From Gammaproteobacteria bacterium (lineage in GTDB: Bacteria > Pseudomonadota > Gammaproteobacteria > UBA6429 > Thiohalophilaceae), in contig JAOULO010000032.1 of NCBI GenBank assembly GCA_029881995.1, positions 1 through 37,321 on the forward strand: a stretch of 37,321 nt of DNA, written 5' to 3'. Numbering within the stretch: position 1 is the first letter of the stretch; the number at the start of each line of letters is the position of its first letter. This document shows positions 25,104 through 33,037 of the stretch, one piece after another. The notes under the pieces are model-generated. The model saw only the letters and a program-made list of their open reading frames with translations, did not search any database and had not been told where the DNA came from. Both the position numbers and the translations under genes were made by a program.

Positions 25104-28100
25104 ATGTCGGGCTGCTCGCCATCCTTGATAAACTGGGCCAAAATATCACCACCTAAACCTGTAAACATTCTCTTCAGAGAAAGGTTATTTCAGAAAATGG
25201 ATGTTCTGAAGGAGCACGATTGTATCTGGGTTTGTGCACCTGGTGGCTACGGCAAAACATCCCTGACGAGTAGTTATCTCGAAAAATCCAAAGCGAAGGC
25301 CTTGTGGTATCAGTTGGACCATAATGATGGTGATGTTTCAAATTTTTTTCATTATCTGAGGCAATCTGCCCAACAGACTTTATCGATTACAGATGAACTT
25401 CCTGTGTATTCAACGGAGTATAAGGGTAGTGAAGAATTATTTGCACTGAATTTTATAAATGAAATAAATCATTTAATTGGGTCTCAATGGTTCCTTGTTC
25501 TGGATAATTTTCAGGAAATACCACAAGAATCTGGTTTGCATAATGTCTTGAAACATTGTTTGTTGAATATGCCACCTGACTTACAACTTATTGTGAACAG
25601 TCGTGAAATGCCATCACCAATTTATGCCCGATGTATTGCAAATGAAAATATATCTGTGATCGGAAAAACAGAATTATCATTAACTCAAACAGAAGCTCTT
25701 GAAATATGTAAACTTAAGAGCTTTGAACAAATTTCGGATGAGAATTGTAACACTTTATTTCGCTATAGCCAGGGTTGGGTGTCGGCGCTGGTTTTAATGC
25801 TGAAAAACTATCAGTTGTCAGGAAGTCTGGATACTGCGCCTGACAATGTTTTTGATTACTTTGCCGAAGAAGTGATAAAAAATAGTGATAAGGCAACACA
25901 GAAATTTCTCATGAAAACGGCTTTTTTACCCGAAATTACAGCGGTAATGGCTGATAAGATTACAGGGCAGACAAATTCAGAAAGTATTCTTGAGTTTTTC
26001 TCCCAGAATAATTATTTCACTACACGAATACTCTCGAGTGATATTGTTTATAAATATCATGATCTGTTTCGTGTGTTTCTTATGAAAATGGTCGAGAAAA
26101 ATTTCACTGCTATTGAAATATCTTCATTGAAGAACAAGATTTCATCCGTATTGATAGAAAATGGTGATTATGAAACAGCGGTAGAGCTGCTCGTTGATAC
26201 TTGTAACTGGCAAAGGCTAGGTAAGCTGGCTAGCGAACAAGCTCAAACACTTTTTTTACAGGGGCGTGTAAATGTAATTGAAAAATGGTTAAGCAACATA
26301 CCATATGAAATAAGCAGTCAAAACCCATGGTTGCTGTATTGGTTGGGGGTATCATGCGTCCATTATAATCCAGTCAAATCACGAGATTATCTAGCTGGTT
26401 CTTATAAATTATTCAAGCAGGACAATATGCAAACGGGTGTGGTTTTGTCGTGGGCAGGAGTTGTTGATACATACGTGTATGAATGGGGTGATTTTTCAGT
26501 ACTTGACTACTGGATTGAAGAGGCAGGTCTGATTAAACAGCAAGATATGTCTCGTCTGTCTCCAGACATATCTACAAGATTCATTTTCGCCTTTTTTATG
26601 GCGCTGATGTATCGGCAACCTGATCACCCTGAAATGGATCAATGTTTATCAAGGTTAAAAGAAATATTTCAAAACACTGTGGATTTGCATGTCAAGGTTA
26701 TGATTGGTCACCATCTGGTGTTGTATTATACATGGTGGAAAGGCGATATGGGCGAAACGGCAATGGTGCTTGAATGGTTAAGGCCTGTTGTAGAAAAAAT
26801 CAATCTATCCCCCATGCTGAATATCGTCTGGCTTTGTATGAGAGCCAATTATCAGTCTGTTAGAGGCGAGGCTGAAGAATGTATTCGTTCAGTTGACGCA
26901 GGTTTGCGAATTGCAAATGAAAGCGGTGTTCATCTGTGGGATTTTATGCTTTATTCACAATACGTTTGGGGTGAGTTGGTTCAAGGCAATGAAGAGAAGG
27001 CTTTTCAATATATTCAGAGCATGTCAAATGTTACAGATCAGACGAGGTTAATGAATGTTTGTCTTTTTCATGATACTGCCAGTATTGTTGCTATACGACG
27101 AGGAGAAATTGCACAGGCTAAATCACATAATGCAACAGCGACTGACTACGCTAATAGTACCGGTATGCCGTTTGCCCAAGCCATGTGCTATCTGACCAGT
27201 GCCAGAATAGCATCGCTGAATGGCGGTTATGAAAAATCTGACGACTATATTGATCAGGCAAAACAAATTGGGGAGAGGATGGGATCCCAGTTTATTCATT
27301 TTTTGTGTTTGTTGTTGTCGTGCGTGAATGATGATGAACAGGGAAATGAGAGTTTTATAAAAAACCTACAACAGACTATGGCCTTTGGGAAAAAATATGG
27401 GTTTTATGCACATATGTGGCTATCTAAGAACGTCTTATCCAGACTATGTACGATTTCTTTAGGGAATAACATTGAAAATGAATACGTAAGTGAGTTAATC
27501 AAAAAGAACAACCTACAAGCTAAAGTACAACAGACTTATGAAGGTGATAAAGTATGGCCTGTAAAAATCACAACGCTGGGTGAATTTTCCGTCTTAATTC
27601 AAAGCTCTAAAGAATATATCGACAAAACAAAATATCACAAACCTCTTCAGTTACTGCAGGCAATTATTTGTCTAGGAGGAGAGGATGTTCCTCGTAGCAA
27701 ATTGATTGAATTATTTTGGCCAGACACAAAAAGTAAATCAGCTGGCCATGCTCTGACGACAAATCTCTACCGATTGAGAAAAATATTGAAATCGGAATCT
27801 GCAGTTATTCTCTCCGAAGGGAATATTAGTTTGAATAAAGATTACTGCTGGCTAGATTATTTTGCCGTGCAATCAATAATCTCAGAAATTGAGAATGAAT
27901 TGTTGATTTATAAAACTAATATCGATGAAGAAAAACTACTCTATTCAGCTCGAATGCTACAGAGTTTGTATAAAGGAAAGTTATTTACTAATTGGGAAGG
28001 TGATTGGGTCCATCAACAACAAAGTCGCTTACACCATAAATATTTACGGATAGTAAAAAAAATGGGTACATATTTGATAGATACAAAAAACTGGGAAGAA

Positions 28101-28319
28101 GCTATAGAGTGTTATTCTCATGCAGAATACTATGAGCCATTAATTGAAGAATTTTACCAACAACAAATGTTATGTCATCTTGAAATGGAGAATATGTCAG
28201 AGGTATTAGTGGTTTACAGACGCTGCATGATCAATTTGAGCAAAGGGTTGGCTGTTGCACCGTCACGGAAAACTGAATTATTAAGGCAGAAAGCCAGTAA
28301 TCGCAACTTAGTAGATTAA
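25104..28319 (+). CDS. STAND-ATPase/TPR regulator with C-terminal SARP-type DNA-binding and BTAD domains
   Basis: The 1071-aa protein opens with a P-loop NTPase of the MalT-like STAND class: Walker A APGGYGKTS (residues 45-53) and Walker B FLVLDN (130-135). Winged-helix and arm regions follow, then a long helical TPR-like middle (about 350-800). Unlike MalT it does not end in a LuxR helix-turn-helix. Residues about 817-905 form an OmpR/PhoB-type winged helix (ITTLGEFSV, LLQAIICLGGEDVPRSKLIELFWPD, GHALTTNLYRLRKIL). Residues about 912-1062 form a bacterial transcriptional activation domain (LYKGKLFTNWEGDWV, YYEPLIEEFYQQQMLCHLEM, VVYRRCM). This is the SARP architecture best known from actinomycete regulators. 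The ribosome site is weak. Signal and targets are unknown; the two lipoprotein genes downstream are the natural candidates. Confidence 0.88.
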   Translation: MSGCSPSLINWAKISPPKPVNILFRERLFQKMDVLKEHDCIWVCAPGGYGKTSLTSSYLEKSKAKALWYQLDHNDGDVSNFFHYLRQSAQQTLSITDELPVYSTEYKGSEELFALNFINEINHLIGSQWFLVLDNFQEIPQESGLHNVLKHCLLNMPPDLQLIVNSREMPSPIYARCIANENISVIGKTELSLTQTEALEICKLKSFEQISDENCNTLFRYSQGWVSALVLMLKNYQLSGSLDTAPDNVFDYFAEEVIKNSDKATQKFLMKTAFLPEITAVMADKITGQTNSESILEFFSQNNYFTTRILSSDIVYKYHDLFRVFLMKMVEKNFTAIEISSLKNKISSVLIENGDYETAVELLVDTCNWQRLGKLASEQAQTLFLQGRVNVIEKWLSNIPYEISSQNPWLLYWLGVSCVHYNPVKSRDYLAGSYKLFKQDNMQTGVVLSWAGVVDTYVYEWGDFSVLDYWIEEAGLIKQQDMSRLSPDISTRFIFAFFMALMYRQPDHPEMDQCLSRLKEIFQNTVDLHVKVMIGHHLVLYYTWWKGDMGETAMVLEWLRPVVEKINLSPMLNIVWLCMRANYQSVRGEAEECIRSVDAGLRIANESGVHLWDFMLYSQYVWGELVQGNEEKAFQYIQSMSNVTDQTRLMNVCLFHDTASIVAIRRGEIAQAKSHNATATDYANSTGMPFAQAMCYLTSARIASLNGGYEKSDDYIDQAKQIGERMGSQFIHFLCLLLSCVNDDEQGNESFIKNLQQTMAFGKKYGFYAHMWLSKNVLSRLCTISLGNNIENEYVSELIKKNNLQAKVQQTYEGDKVWPVKITTLGEFSVLIQSSKEYIDKTKYHKPLQLLQAIICLGGEDVPRSKLIELFWPDTKSKSAGHALTTNLYRLRKILKSESAVILSEGNISLNKDYCWLDYFAVQSIISEIENELLIYKTNIDEEKLLYSARMLQSLYKGKLFTNWEGDWVHQQQSRLHHKYLRIVKKMGTYLIDTKNWEEAIECYSHAEYYEPLIEEFYQQQMLCHLEMENMSEVLVVYRRCMINLSKGLAVAPSRKTELLRQKASNRNLVD

Positions 28320-28517
28320 CCGTCATTATAGTAATGAAAAATCAGCCGATATAATTTTATTTCAATTTGCCTTCTGAATAAATCACACGAATCTCACATA
28401 TCACCATGAAGTCCGTAACAGATTGAATTTACCGGACTAATTATCGTACATAATTTTTCATGAAATCAACGTTCAGACGATAAGTCTCTTGAGAACTTAC
28501 TGAATGGAGTGATGAAA

Positions 28518-30044
28518 ATGAAAAACCTGTTTAATGGAATGCGGGGTTCGTTTGTAAACCCCGTTATTTTATCGGTAGCAGTTGTAATGAGTTCGGCGGG
28601 ATGCAGTGATGATCCAAAACCAGCTACATCACGAACTGTTGGTGTGAAAGCCCAGGTAGCTGATTCTGCTAATTATACAGTTGCTGCAAGACAAACCTTT
28701 CTTCAACAGATGCTTGCATTTGTCACTGGCAAAAATACGTATGCTATTAGTGGCAGTACGATTGATCAAGTGGTTGCACTACCTCATGATCGTGGCGATA
28801 TTTACCCTAATATGTTAGCTGAGGCTGTTGTTGCAAATTTGAATGCGGACGGCTCATTTAATCTTACACTGAGAGCTGGGTATGACTGGCTGATTTTATT
28901 GAAAAACTCAAAGGCGGCTACTAAGGAAGAGAGTATTGTAGCCTATGTCACAGCCACTGCGGCCTCAGATTCAACCACCATGGTAGATATGCCCATAACC
29001 AAAGCTACAGGAAATATTGATCTGGGTGAGCTGATTCAAAATCCTGCTAATAAAGAGGAAGTAAAGTCAGCAGATGGAAAAATTACCGATGTCTCTGCAA
29101 AATTTAATATGACTGCAGAACAATTGGCAGAGATGGGTAAGCAGGATGATGCATTTAAAAATCTAATGAATGCTTACCTGAATTATGAGAGTGGTAAATT
29201 TTATATGCCATCGACTCAATTCAATTGGGATGGTACAGGTTTTTCCGGTCTTAAGAATGCGTATGGCTTACCAGCAAATTATACCTTTAATGGATATTTT
29301 ATTTATATGAGAACAGTATCATCAGAGGTTAATTTGGATGCTATCTGTGGTAACTCTGTTGAAATGAGTATGGAACCGCCAGTAGGTACCTCAGTGACTG
29401 ACGGGACTACAACCTGGACTTCTTCATCACCATTTTACACAGATACCATGGCGATGCTATCTGATGGGTCCTGTATGGATACCGATAAGGATTTTTCCGT
29501 GGCCCCAGGAACAAATGGAGAAACGCGACTTGGTTTTCCAACCGTATCAGTGGCTAAAGGCAATCCTGCCGCAGGATGGTGGTATCTGAAGAAAGATGGA
29601 GCAACTATCGCTCGGTTTGATTTTGAAGTAGCAAGACCTGCAGATGATAGTGGCAAGCCTCTGGTATACATACCTGTACCGAGAATTAGTACAGATGGGA
29701 ATGGGAAAGTCAGTTCAGTCGATATTAAATGGTTCCGATATGATACAGCGACTACAAATCATGTTGAAATAACAGACTATAAAGTTATCGATACACTTAT
29801 GACTCACTCGTTTGTTGAAGTAACTGATATGATTGGCACAACAAACAGTAATACATCTGAAGAAAGAGAGCTATCAAACAAGACTACAGGAGCCATGAAA
29901 ACAGTTAGTTTCACAAAAAGCTGGTATGCCTCTGATGCACCTTCTGTTACAAATGCGGGTTCAAATCCCATCCTTGAACAGATGAAAATCGGTTATAGGG
30001 TAGGTGGTTTGGACTATGCGTATAACTGGAAGCATGGGCTGTAG
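28518..30044 (+). CDS. Unrecognised large lipoprotein (island gene 1)
   Basis: I do not recognise this 508-aa protein. The signal peptide ends in lipobox SSAGC (about Cys27), followed by SDDPKPA, where the Asp-containing sequence after Ser leaves sorting uncertain. The mature part is rich in Thr, Ser, Asp and Asn, low in Lys/Arg clusters, and without membrane segments or familiar motifs. It reads as a beta-rich surface or periplasmic protein, with two further Cys residues (in AICGNS and GSCMDT) that could pair. Start 28518 has GGAG at 28506-28509 with 8-nt spacing; the upstream GTG 28509 and ATG 28512 are too close to it. A perfect terminator follows. Confidence 0.85.
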   Translation: MKNLFNGMRGSFVNPVILSVAVVMSSAGCSDDPKPATSRTVGVKAQVADSANYTVAARQTFLQQMLAFVTGKNTYAISGSTIDQVVALPHDRGDIYPNMLAEAVVANLNADGSFNLTLRAGYDWLILLKNSKAATKEESIVAYVTATAASDSTTMVDMPITKATGNIDLGELIQNPANKEEVKSADGKITDVSAKFNMTAEQLAEMGKQDDAFKNLMNAYLNYESGKFYMPSTQFNWDGTGFSGLKNAYGLPANYTFNGYFIYMRTVSSEVNLDAICGNSVEMSMEPPVGTSVTDGTTTWTSSSPFYTDTMAMLSDGSCMDTDKDFSVAPGTNGETRLGFPTVSVAKGNPAAGWWYLKKDGATIARFDFEVARPADDSGKPLVYIPVPRISTDGNGKVSSVDIKWFRYDTATTNHVEITDYKVIDTLMTHSFVEVTDMIGTTNSNTSEERELSNKTTGAMKTVSFTKSWYASDAPSVTNAGSNPILEQMKIGYRVGGLDYAYNWKHGL

Positions 30045-30065
30045 CTATCCTTAACTGATGGGTAA

Positions 30066-30096
30066 GCAAAAACGCCACCTTCGGGTGGCGTTTTAT
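30066..30096 (+). terminator. Intrinsic terminator after lipoprotein gene 1
   Basis: AAAACGCCACC pairs perfectly with GGTGGCGTTTT around the stable tetraloop TTCG (hairpin 30069-30094). Flanking GGGTAA/TTACCC can extend the stem. Confidence 0.95.
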
Positions 30097-30432
30097 TACC
30101 CATCTGCAATATTAGTATTATCTAATTTAGGTCTGATATGGAGTTCCATAATCTGACCTTTCAGCTAACATTTTCTGGTCACGGCCACAGGTTGGTTGGT
30201 GATCATTTGAGATACCATGAGTGATTGAATAATTAGTAATATTACTTCAATCCTGGTTTGTTCTGCTACATATCGCATTCTTAAAAACCTCCCAAATGCA
30301 TAAAATTCCCTAAGTATTTTCATTATTTTGCCGATTTATTGTTAACAGATTTTTACAAATATCTGTCCGATCAAGCCTGACTGAGCGCTGACTCCTAAGG
30401 GCTGACTGGCCAACAATAAAGGAGTGAGTCTT
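30097..30432. other. Non-coding gap between the two lipoprotein genes, with CTGACT direct repeats
   Basis: About 335 nt hold no convincing gene. A 28-codon ORF at 30138-30224 has a possible AGG ribosome site but no recognisable product. Three direct copies of CTGACT lie just before the next gene at 30377, 30388 and 30402 (spacings 11 and 14). The 11-bp step is the period typical of SARP operator repeats, and a SARP-type regulator is encoded nearby. Confidence 0.4.
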
Positions 30433-31650
30433 ATGAATAGTTATCTACGTGGTGCTGCTGTAAGCAGTGTGCTGGCAGCCATTTTAATGACGGGGTGTAG
30501 CAGTGATGATTCTGCAAAACCTGCATCCTCTTCTTCTACCCCACTGGCTGAAGCAGTCAGTACTGCCAAAACCAAGGTAGAGGCGATCACCAAGGTTAGT
30601 TCGGCTAATGCCATGTTATATGGTGCCATCGGTGTCGCCCCGAATTTTGGTGATGGTTGGAGCACGACGAATGAGTTTATTGATATGACTGGTGATGGTT
30701 CGACTAAAATCACCCTGCAAAAACATTTAGTGAATACACTTAATCCAGCTGCCCTTAATCCCAGTAAAGCGGCAATTAATATATTTGGCAGAATGCGTTC
30801 TGCGATTAATATACCCTGTGCATTGGGAACTGGTTTACCTGCATCATCATTCTCTGGTAGATATCTGACCAATGGTAGCCATACTCTAACACTGACAGCT
30901 GCCATCATTACCAGTGTAAAGTCAACTTGTGGCCTTGATATGACAGGGATGGACGGCAAGGCTATTACGATTACAGTAACGGATGCAAGCACTACAACTC
31001 ATTATGATAAGAAATATGCAATTGATATAACAGCAATAGACGCTAATCAATCAATTATTAATTTCTTTATTAAAGATGATGCTTCAAATGTGAATCTTGG
31101 TTTTAGTGATAAAAGTGCCCAGGGGCAGTATCGCACCATGGTACATCATAACAAGACAACGGATATTACCCGTGCGTCTTATATTTCTGATGGCCTGACT
31201 ACAAAAACGTGTGCTACAGACAAGTATTATGTGTACAGCTATCGTCTTTATTACGATGGTAGCAAAGACCAGGGTACTGTCCTGTCATCGCATAGTCAGT
31301 GTAACTCGGTTAATGCTGCACAGAGTGAGCGCTTTATACTGGCAGGGAAACCAAATACGACCAGTGCTTCGTTTTCTCTGAGTATGATTCATGGTTCTAT
31401 TGATACTTCCAAACGTGAAGCCTGTATCAAGAATGATGGGACATCAATCAGTGATGGTGCCCGTTGTACGGCAAGTTCGACAGCTGTCGCGGGTGCTGAT
31501 GTTAGTGCTGGAGCTAGTACGCTTCTGGATACACTGTTGACAACAACCAGTGGTACTAATCCAGCAGACTGGTATGGCAGCTTTAATGAGTTGGATGCGC
31601 CAGCCTTTACGACTGAAGCTGAAATGCTGACAAATAATTTTGCTCCATAA
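30433..31650 (+). CDS. Unrecognised lipoprotein (island gene 2)
   Basis: I do not recognise this 405-aa protein. The signal peptide ends in lipobox LMTGC (Cys22), followed by SSDDSAKPASSSS, a Ser-rich linker like that of island gene 1 (both read GCS-x-D-D...KPA). The mature part is rich in Thr, Ser, Ala and Asn, with six spaced cysteines after the lipobox (NIPCAL, STCGLD, KTCATD, SQCNS, EACIKN, ARCTAS), enough for three disulfides. This suggests an extracytoplasmic, surface-exposed protein. ATG 30433 has GGAG at 30421-30424 with 8-nt spacing; the GTG at 30424 overlaps that site. It has its own leader and terminator, so it may be transcribed separately from gene 1. Confidence 0.85.
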   Translation: MNSYLRGAAVSSVLAAILMTGCSSDDSAKPASSSSTPLAEAVSTAKTKVEAITKVSSANAMLYGAIGVAPNFGDGWSTTNEFIDMTGDGSTKITLQKHLVNTLNPAALNPSKAAINIFGRMRSAINIPCALGTGLPASSFSGRYLTNGSHTLTLTAAIITSVKSTCGLDMTGMDGKAITITVTDASTTTHYDKKYAIDITAIDANQSIINFFIKDDASNVNLGFSDKSAQGQYRTMVHHNKTTDITRASYISDGLTTKTCATDKYYVYSYRLYYDGSKDQGTVLSSHSQCNSVNAAQSERFILAGKPNTTSASFSLSMIHGSIDTSKREACIKNDGTSISDGARCTASSTAVAGADVSAGASTLLDTLLTTTSGTNPADWYGSFNELDAPAFTTEAEMLTNNFAP

Positions 31651-31675
31651 CAATCGATATCTTTCATGTCGATAA

Positions 31676-31705
31676 AATACCGGTCCTCAGGGCCGGTATT
31701 TTTTT
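31676..31705 (+). terminator. Intrinsic terminator after lipoprotein gene 2
   Basis: AATACCGG pairs with CCGGTATT, with inner CC/GG pairing around TCAG and one bulged T, followed by a run of T. It closes the 25-31.7 kb insertion. Confidence 0.92.
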
Positions 31706-31745
31706 ATCTGTCAATTAAATATTAGGGGTTTCTTATTTACTCCCC

Positions 31746-31774
31746 TAGCGATAAATCCTGATTTTCGTTACAAT
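31746..31774 (+). promoter_or_regulatory. Possible sigma70 promoter of carA
   Basis: TACAAT (31769-31774) is a good -10 element. TAGCGA, 17 nt upstream, is a weak -35. The predicted start near 31781 gives a leader of about 93 nt containing the leader ORF and hairpin. Confidence 0.4.
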
Positions 31775-31801
31775 CCCCCCGGTCTGAACACATTTCCGAC
31801 C

Positions 31802-31858
31802 ATGAATTTTCGAGCGGGAGGCTTCCTTACAGGTTGCCTCCCGTTTTTGCACGCCTAG
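31802..31858 (+). CDS. Putative carA leader peptide
   Basis: The ORF encodes 18 residues, MNFRAGGFLTGCLPFLHA, and ends 15 nt before carA. It spans the whole terminator-like hairpin, so a translating ribosome would unfold it. An Arg codon (31811-31813) stands immediately before the stem, which would suit attenuation by arginine supply. No clear ribosome site precedes the ATG, so translation is unproven. Confidence 0.4.
   Translation: MNFRAGGFLTGCLPFLHA
31815..31848 (+). terminator. Terminator-like hairpin in the carA leader (possible attenuator)
   Basis: CGGGAGGC pairs perfectly with GCCTCCCG around a 13-nt loop, followed by TTTTT. It lies after the predicted promoter and before carA. It is thus positioned to stop transcription before the gene unless relieved. 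A smaller GGTC/GACC stem (31781-31801) precedes it. Confidence 0.7.
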
Positions 31859-31873
31859 ATTCTGGAGGGTACA

Positions 31874-33016
31874 TTGAGAAAACCGGCTCTGTTAGCACTC
31901 GAAGATGGCACTGTATTCCACGGTGAATCCATTGGTATTGATGGCCAAACAACAGGCGAGGTGGTGTTCAATACTGCCCTGACTGGCTATCAGGAAATTC
32001 TCACTGACCCCTCCTATGCCCAGCAAATCGTCACCCTGACTTACCCTCACATTGGCAATGTCGGTACCAATCCGGAAGATGAAGAAGCCACCGGCCTGTT
32101 TGCCAGTGGCCTGGTGGTGCGTGATGTGCCGCTGTTGGCCAGTAACTGGCGTAGCACCGAATCCCTGACCGATTACCTGGCCCGCCGCAAGGTGGTGGCC
32201 ATTGCCGATATTGATACCCGCAAGCTGACCCGAATCCTGCGTGAGAAGGGTGCCCAGAACGGCTGTATCGTGGCCGGTGACAATATCGACGAAGCAGCCG
32301 CCATTGCCGCAGCCAAAGGTTTCCCCGGCCTGAAGGGCATGGACCTGGCAAAGGAAGTGACTACCCACCAGCCTTACGAGTGGGCCCAGGGTAGCTGGAC
32401 ACTGGAAGGCGGCCTGCCTGAAGCGCCTCATCCCATTGAAGAAAAACTACCCCATCACGTGGTGGCCTATGACTTTGGGGTGAAAAAGAATATCCTGCGC
32501 ATGCTGGTGGACCGTGGCTGTCGCCTGACCGTGGTGCCTGCCCAGACCCCGGCCGACGAGGTTATGAAGCTCAAACCTGATGGTGTATTCCTGTCTAACG
32601 GCCCCGGTGACCCCGAGCCCTGTGACTATGCCATTAATGCGGTACAGGAGATTGCCGGTAAGGTGCCCATGTTCGGTATCTGTCTTGGTCACCAGATTCT
32701 GTCACTGGCCAGTGGTGCCAAGACCATCAAAATGAAATTCGGCCATCATGGTGCCAACCATCCTGTACAGGATGAAGAGAGTAAGCAGGTGATGATCACC
32801 AGTCAGAACCACGGCTTTGCCGTAGATGAAGCCACACTGCCCGATAATTTGAAGACAACCCATCGCTCTCTGTTTGATGGTTCCCTGCAGGGTGTGGAAC
32901 GAACCGATGTGGCGGCCTTTAGTTTCCAGGGACACCCGGAAGCCAGCCCAGGCCCACATGATGTAGCCCCGTTGTTTGATCATTTTATTGAACTCATCGA
33001 AAACCAGAAAAGTTAA
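31874..33016 (+). CDS. carA: Carbamoyl-phosphate synthase small (glutaminase) subunit CarA
   Basis: CarA hydrolyses glutamine and passes ammonia to CarB for carbamoyl phosphate, feeding arginine and pyrimidine synthesis. The 380-aa protein has the N-terminal domain [17 protein letters not shown]...[15 protein letters not shown] and a class I glutaminase domain with the nucleophile Cys in [10 protein letters not shown]. The His/Glu pair is in [13 protein letters not shown]. Translation starts at TTG 31874, with GGAGG at 31864-31868 at good distance; no in-frame ATG fits. carB follows after 21 nt. Confidence 0.97.
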   Translation: MRKPALLALEDGTVFHGESIGIDGQTTGEVVFNTALTGYQEILTDPSYAQQIVTLTYPHIGNVGTNPEDEEATGLFASGLVVRDVPLLASNWRSTESLTDYLARRKVVAIADIDTRKLTRILREKGAQNGCIVAGDNIDEAAAIAAAKGFPGLKGMDLAKEVTTHQPYEWAQGSWTLEGGLPEAPHPIEEKLPHHVVAYDFGVKKNILRMLVDRGCRLTVVPAQTPADEVMKLKPDGVFLSNGPGDPEPCDYAINAVQEIAGKVPMFGICLGHQILSLASGAKTIKMKFGHHGANHPVQDEESKQVMITSQNHGFAVDEATLPDNLKTTHRSLFDGSLQGVERTDVAAFSFQGHPEASPGPHDVAPLFDHFIELIENQKS

Positions 33017-33037
33017 ACGAAGTACCGAAGCAAAACT

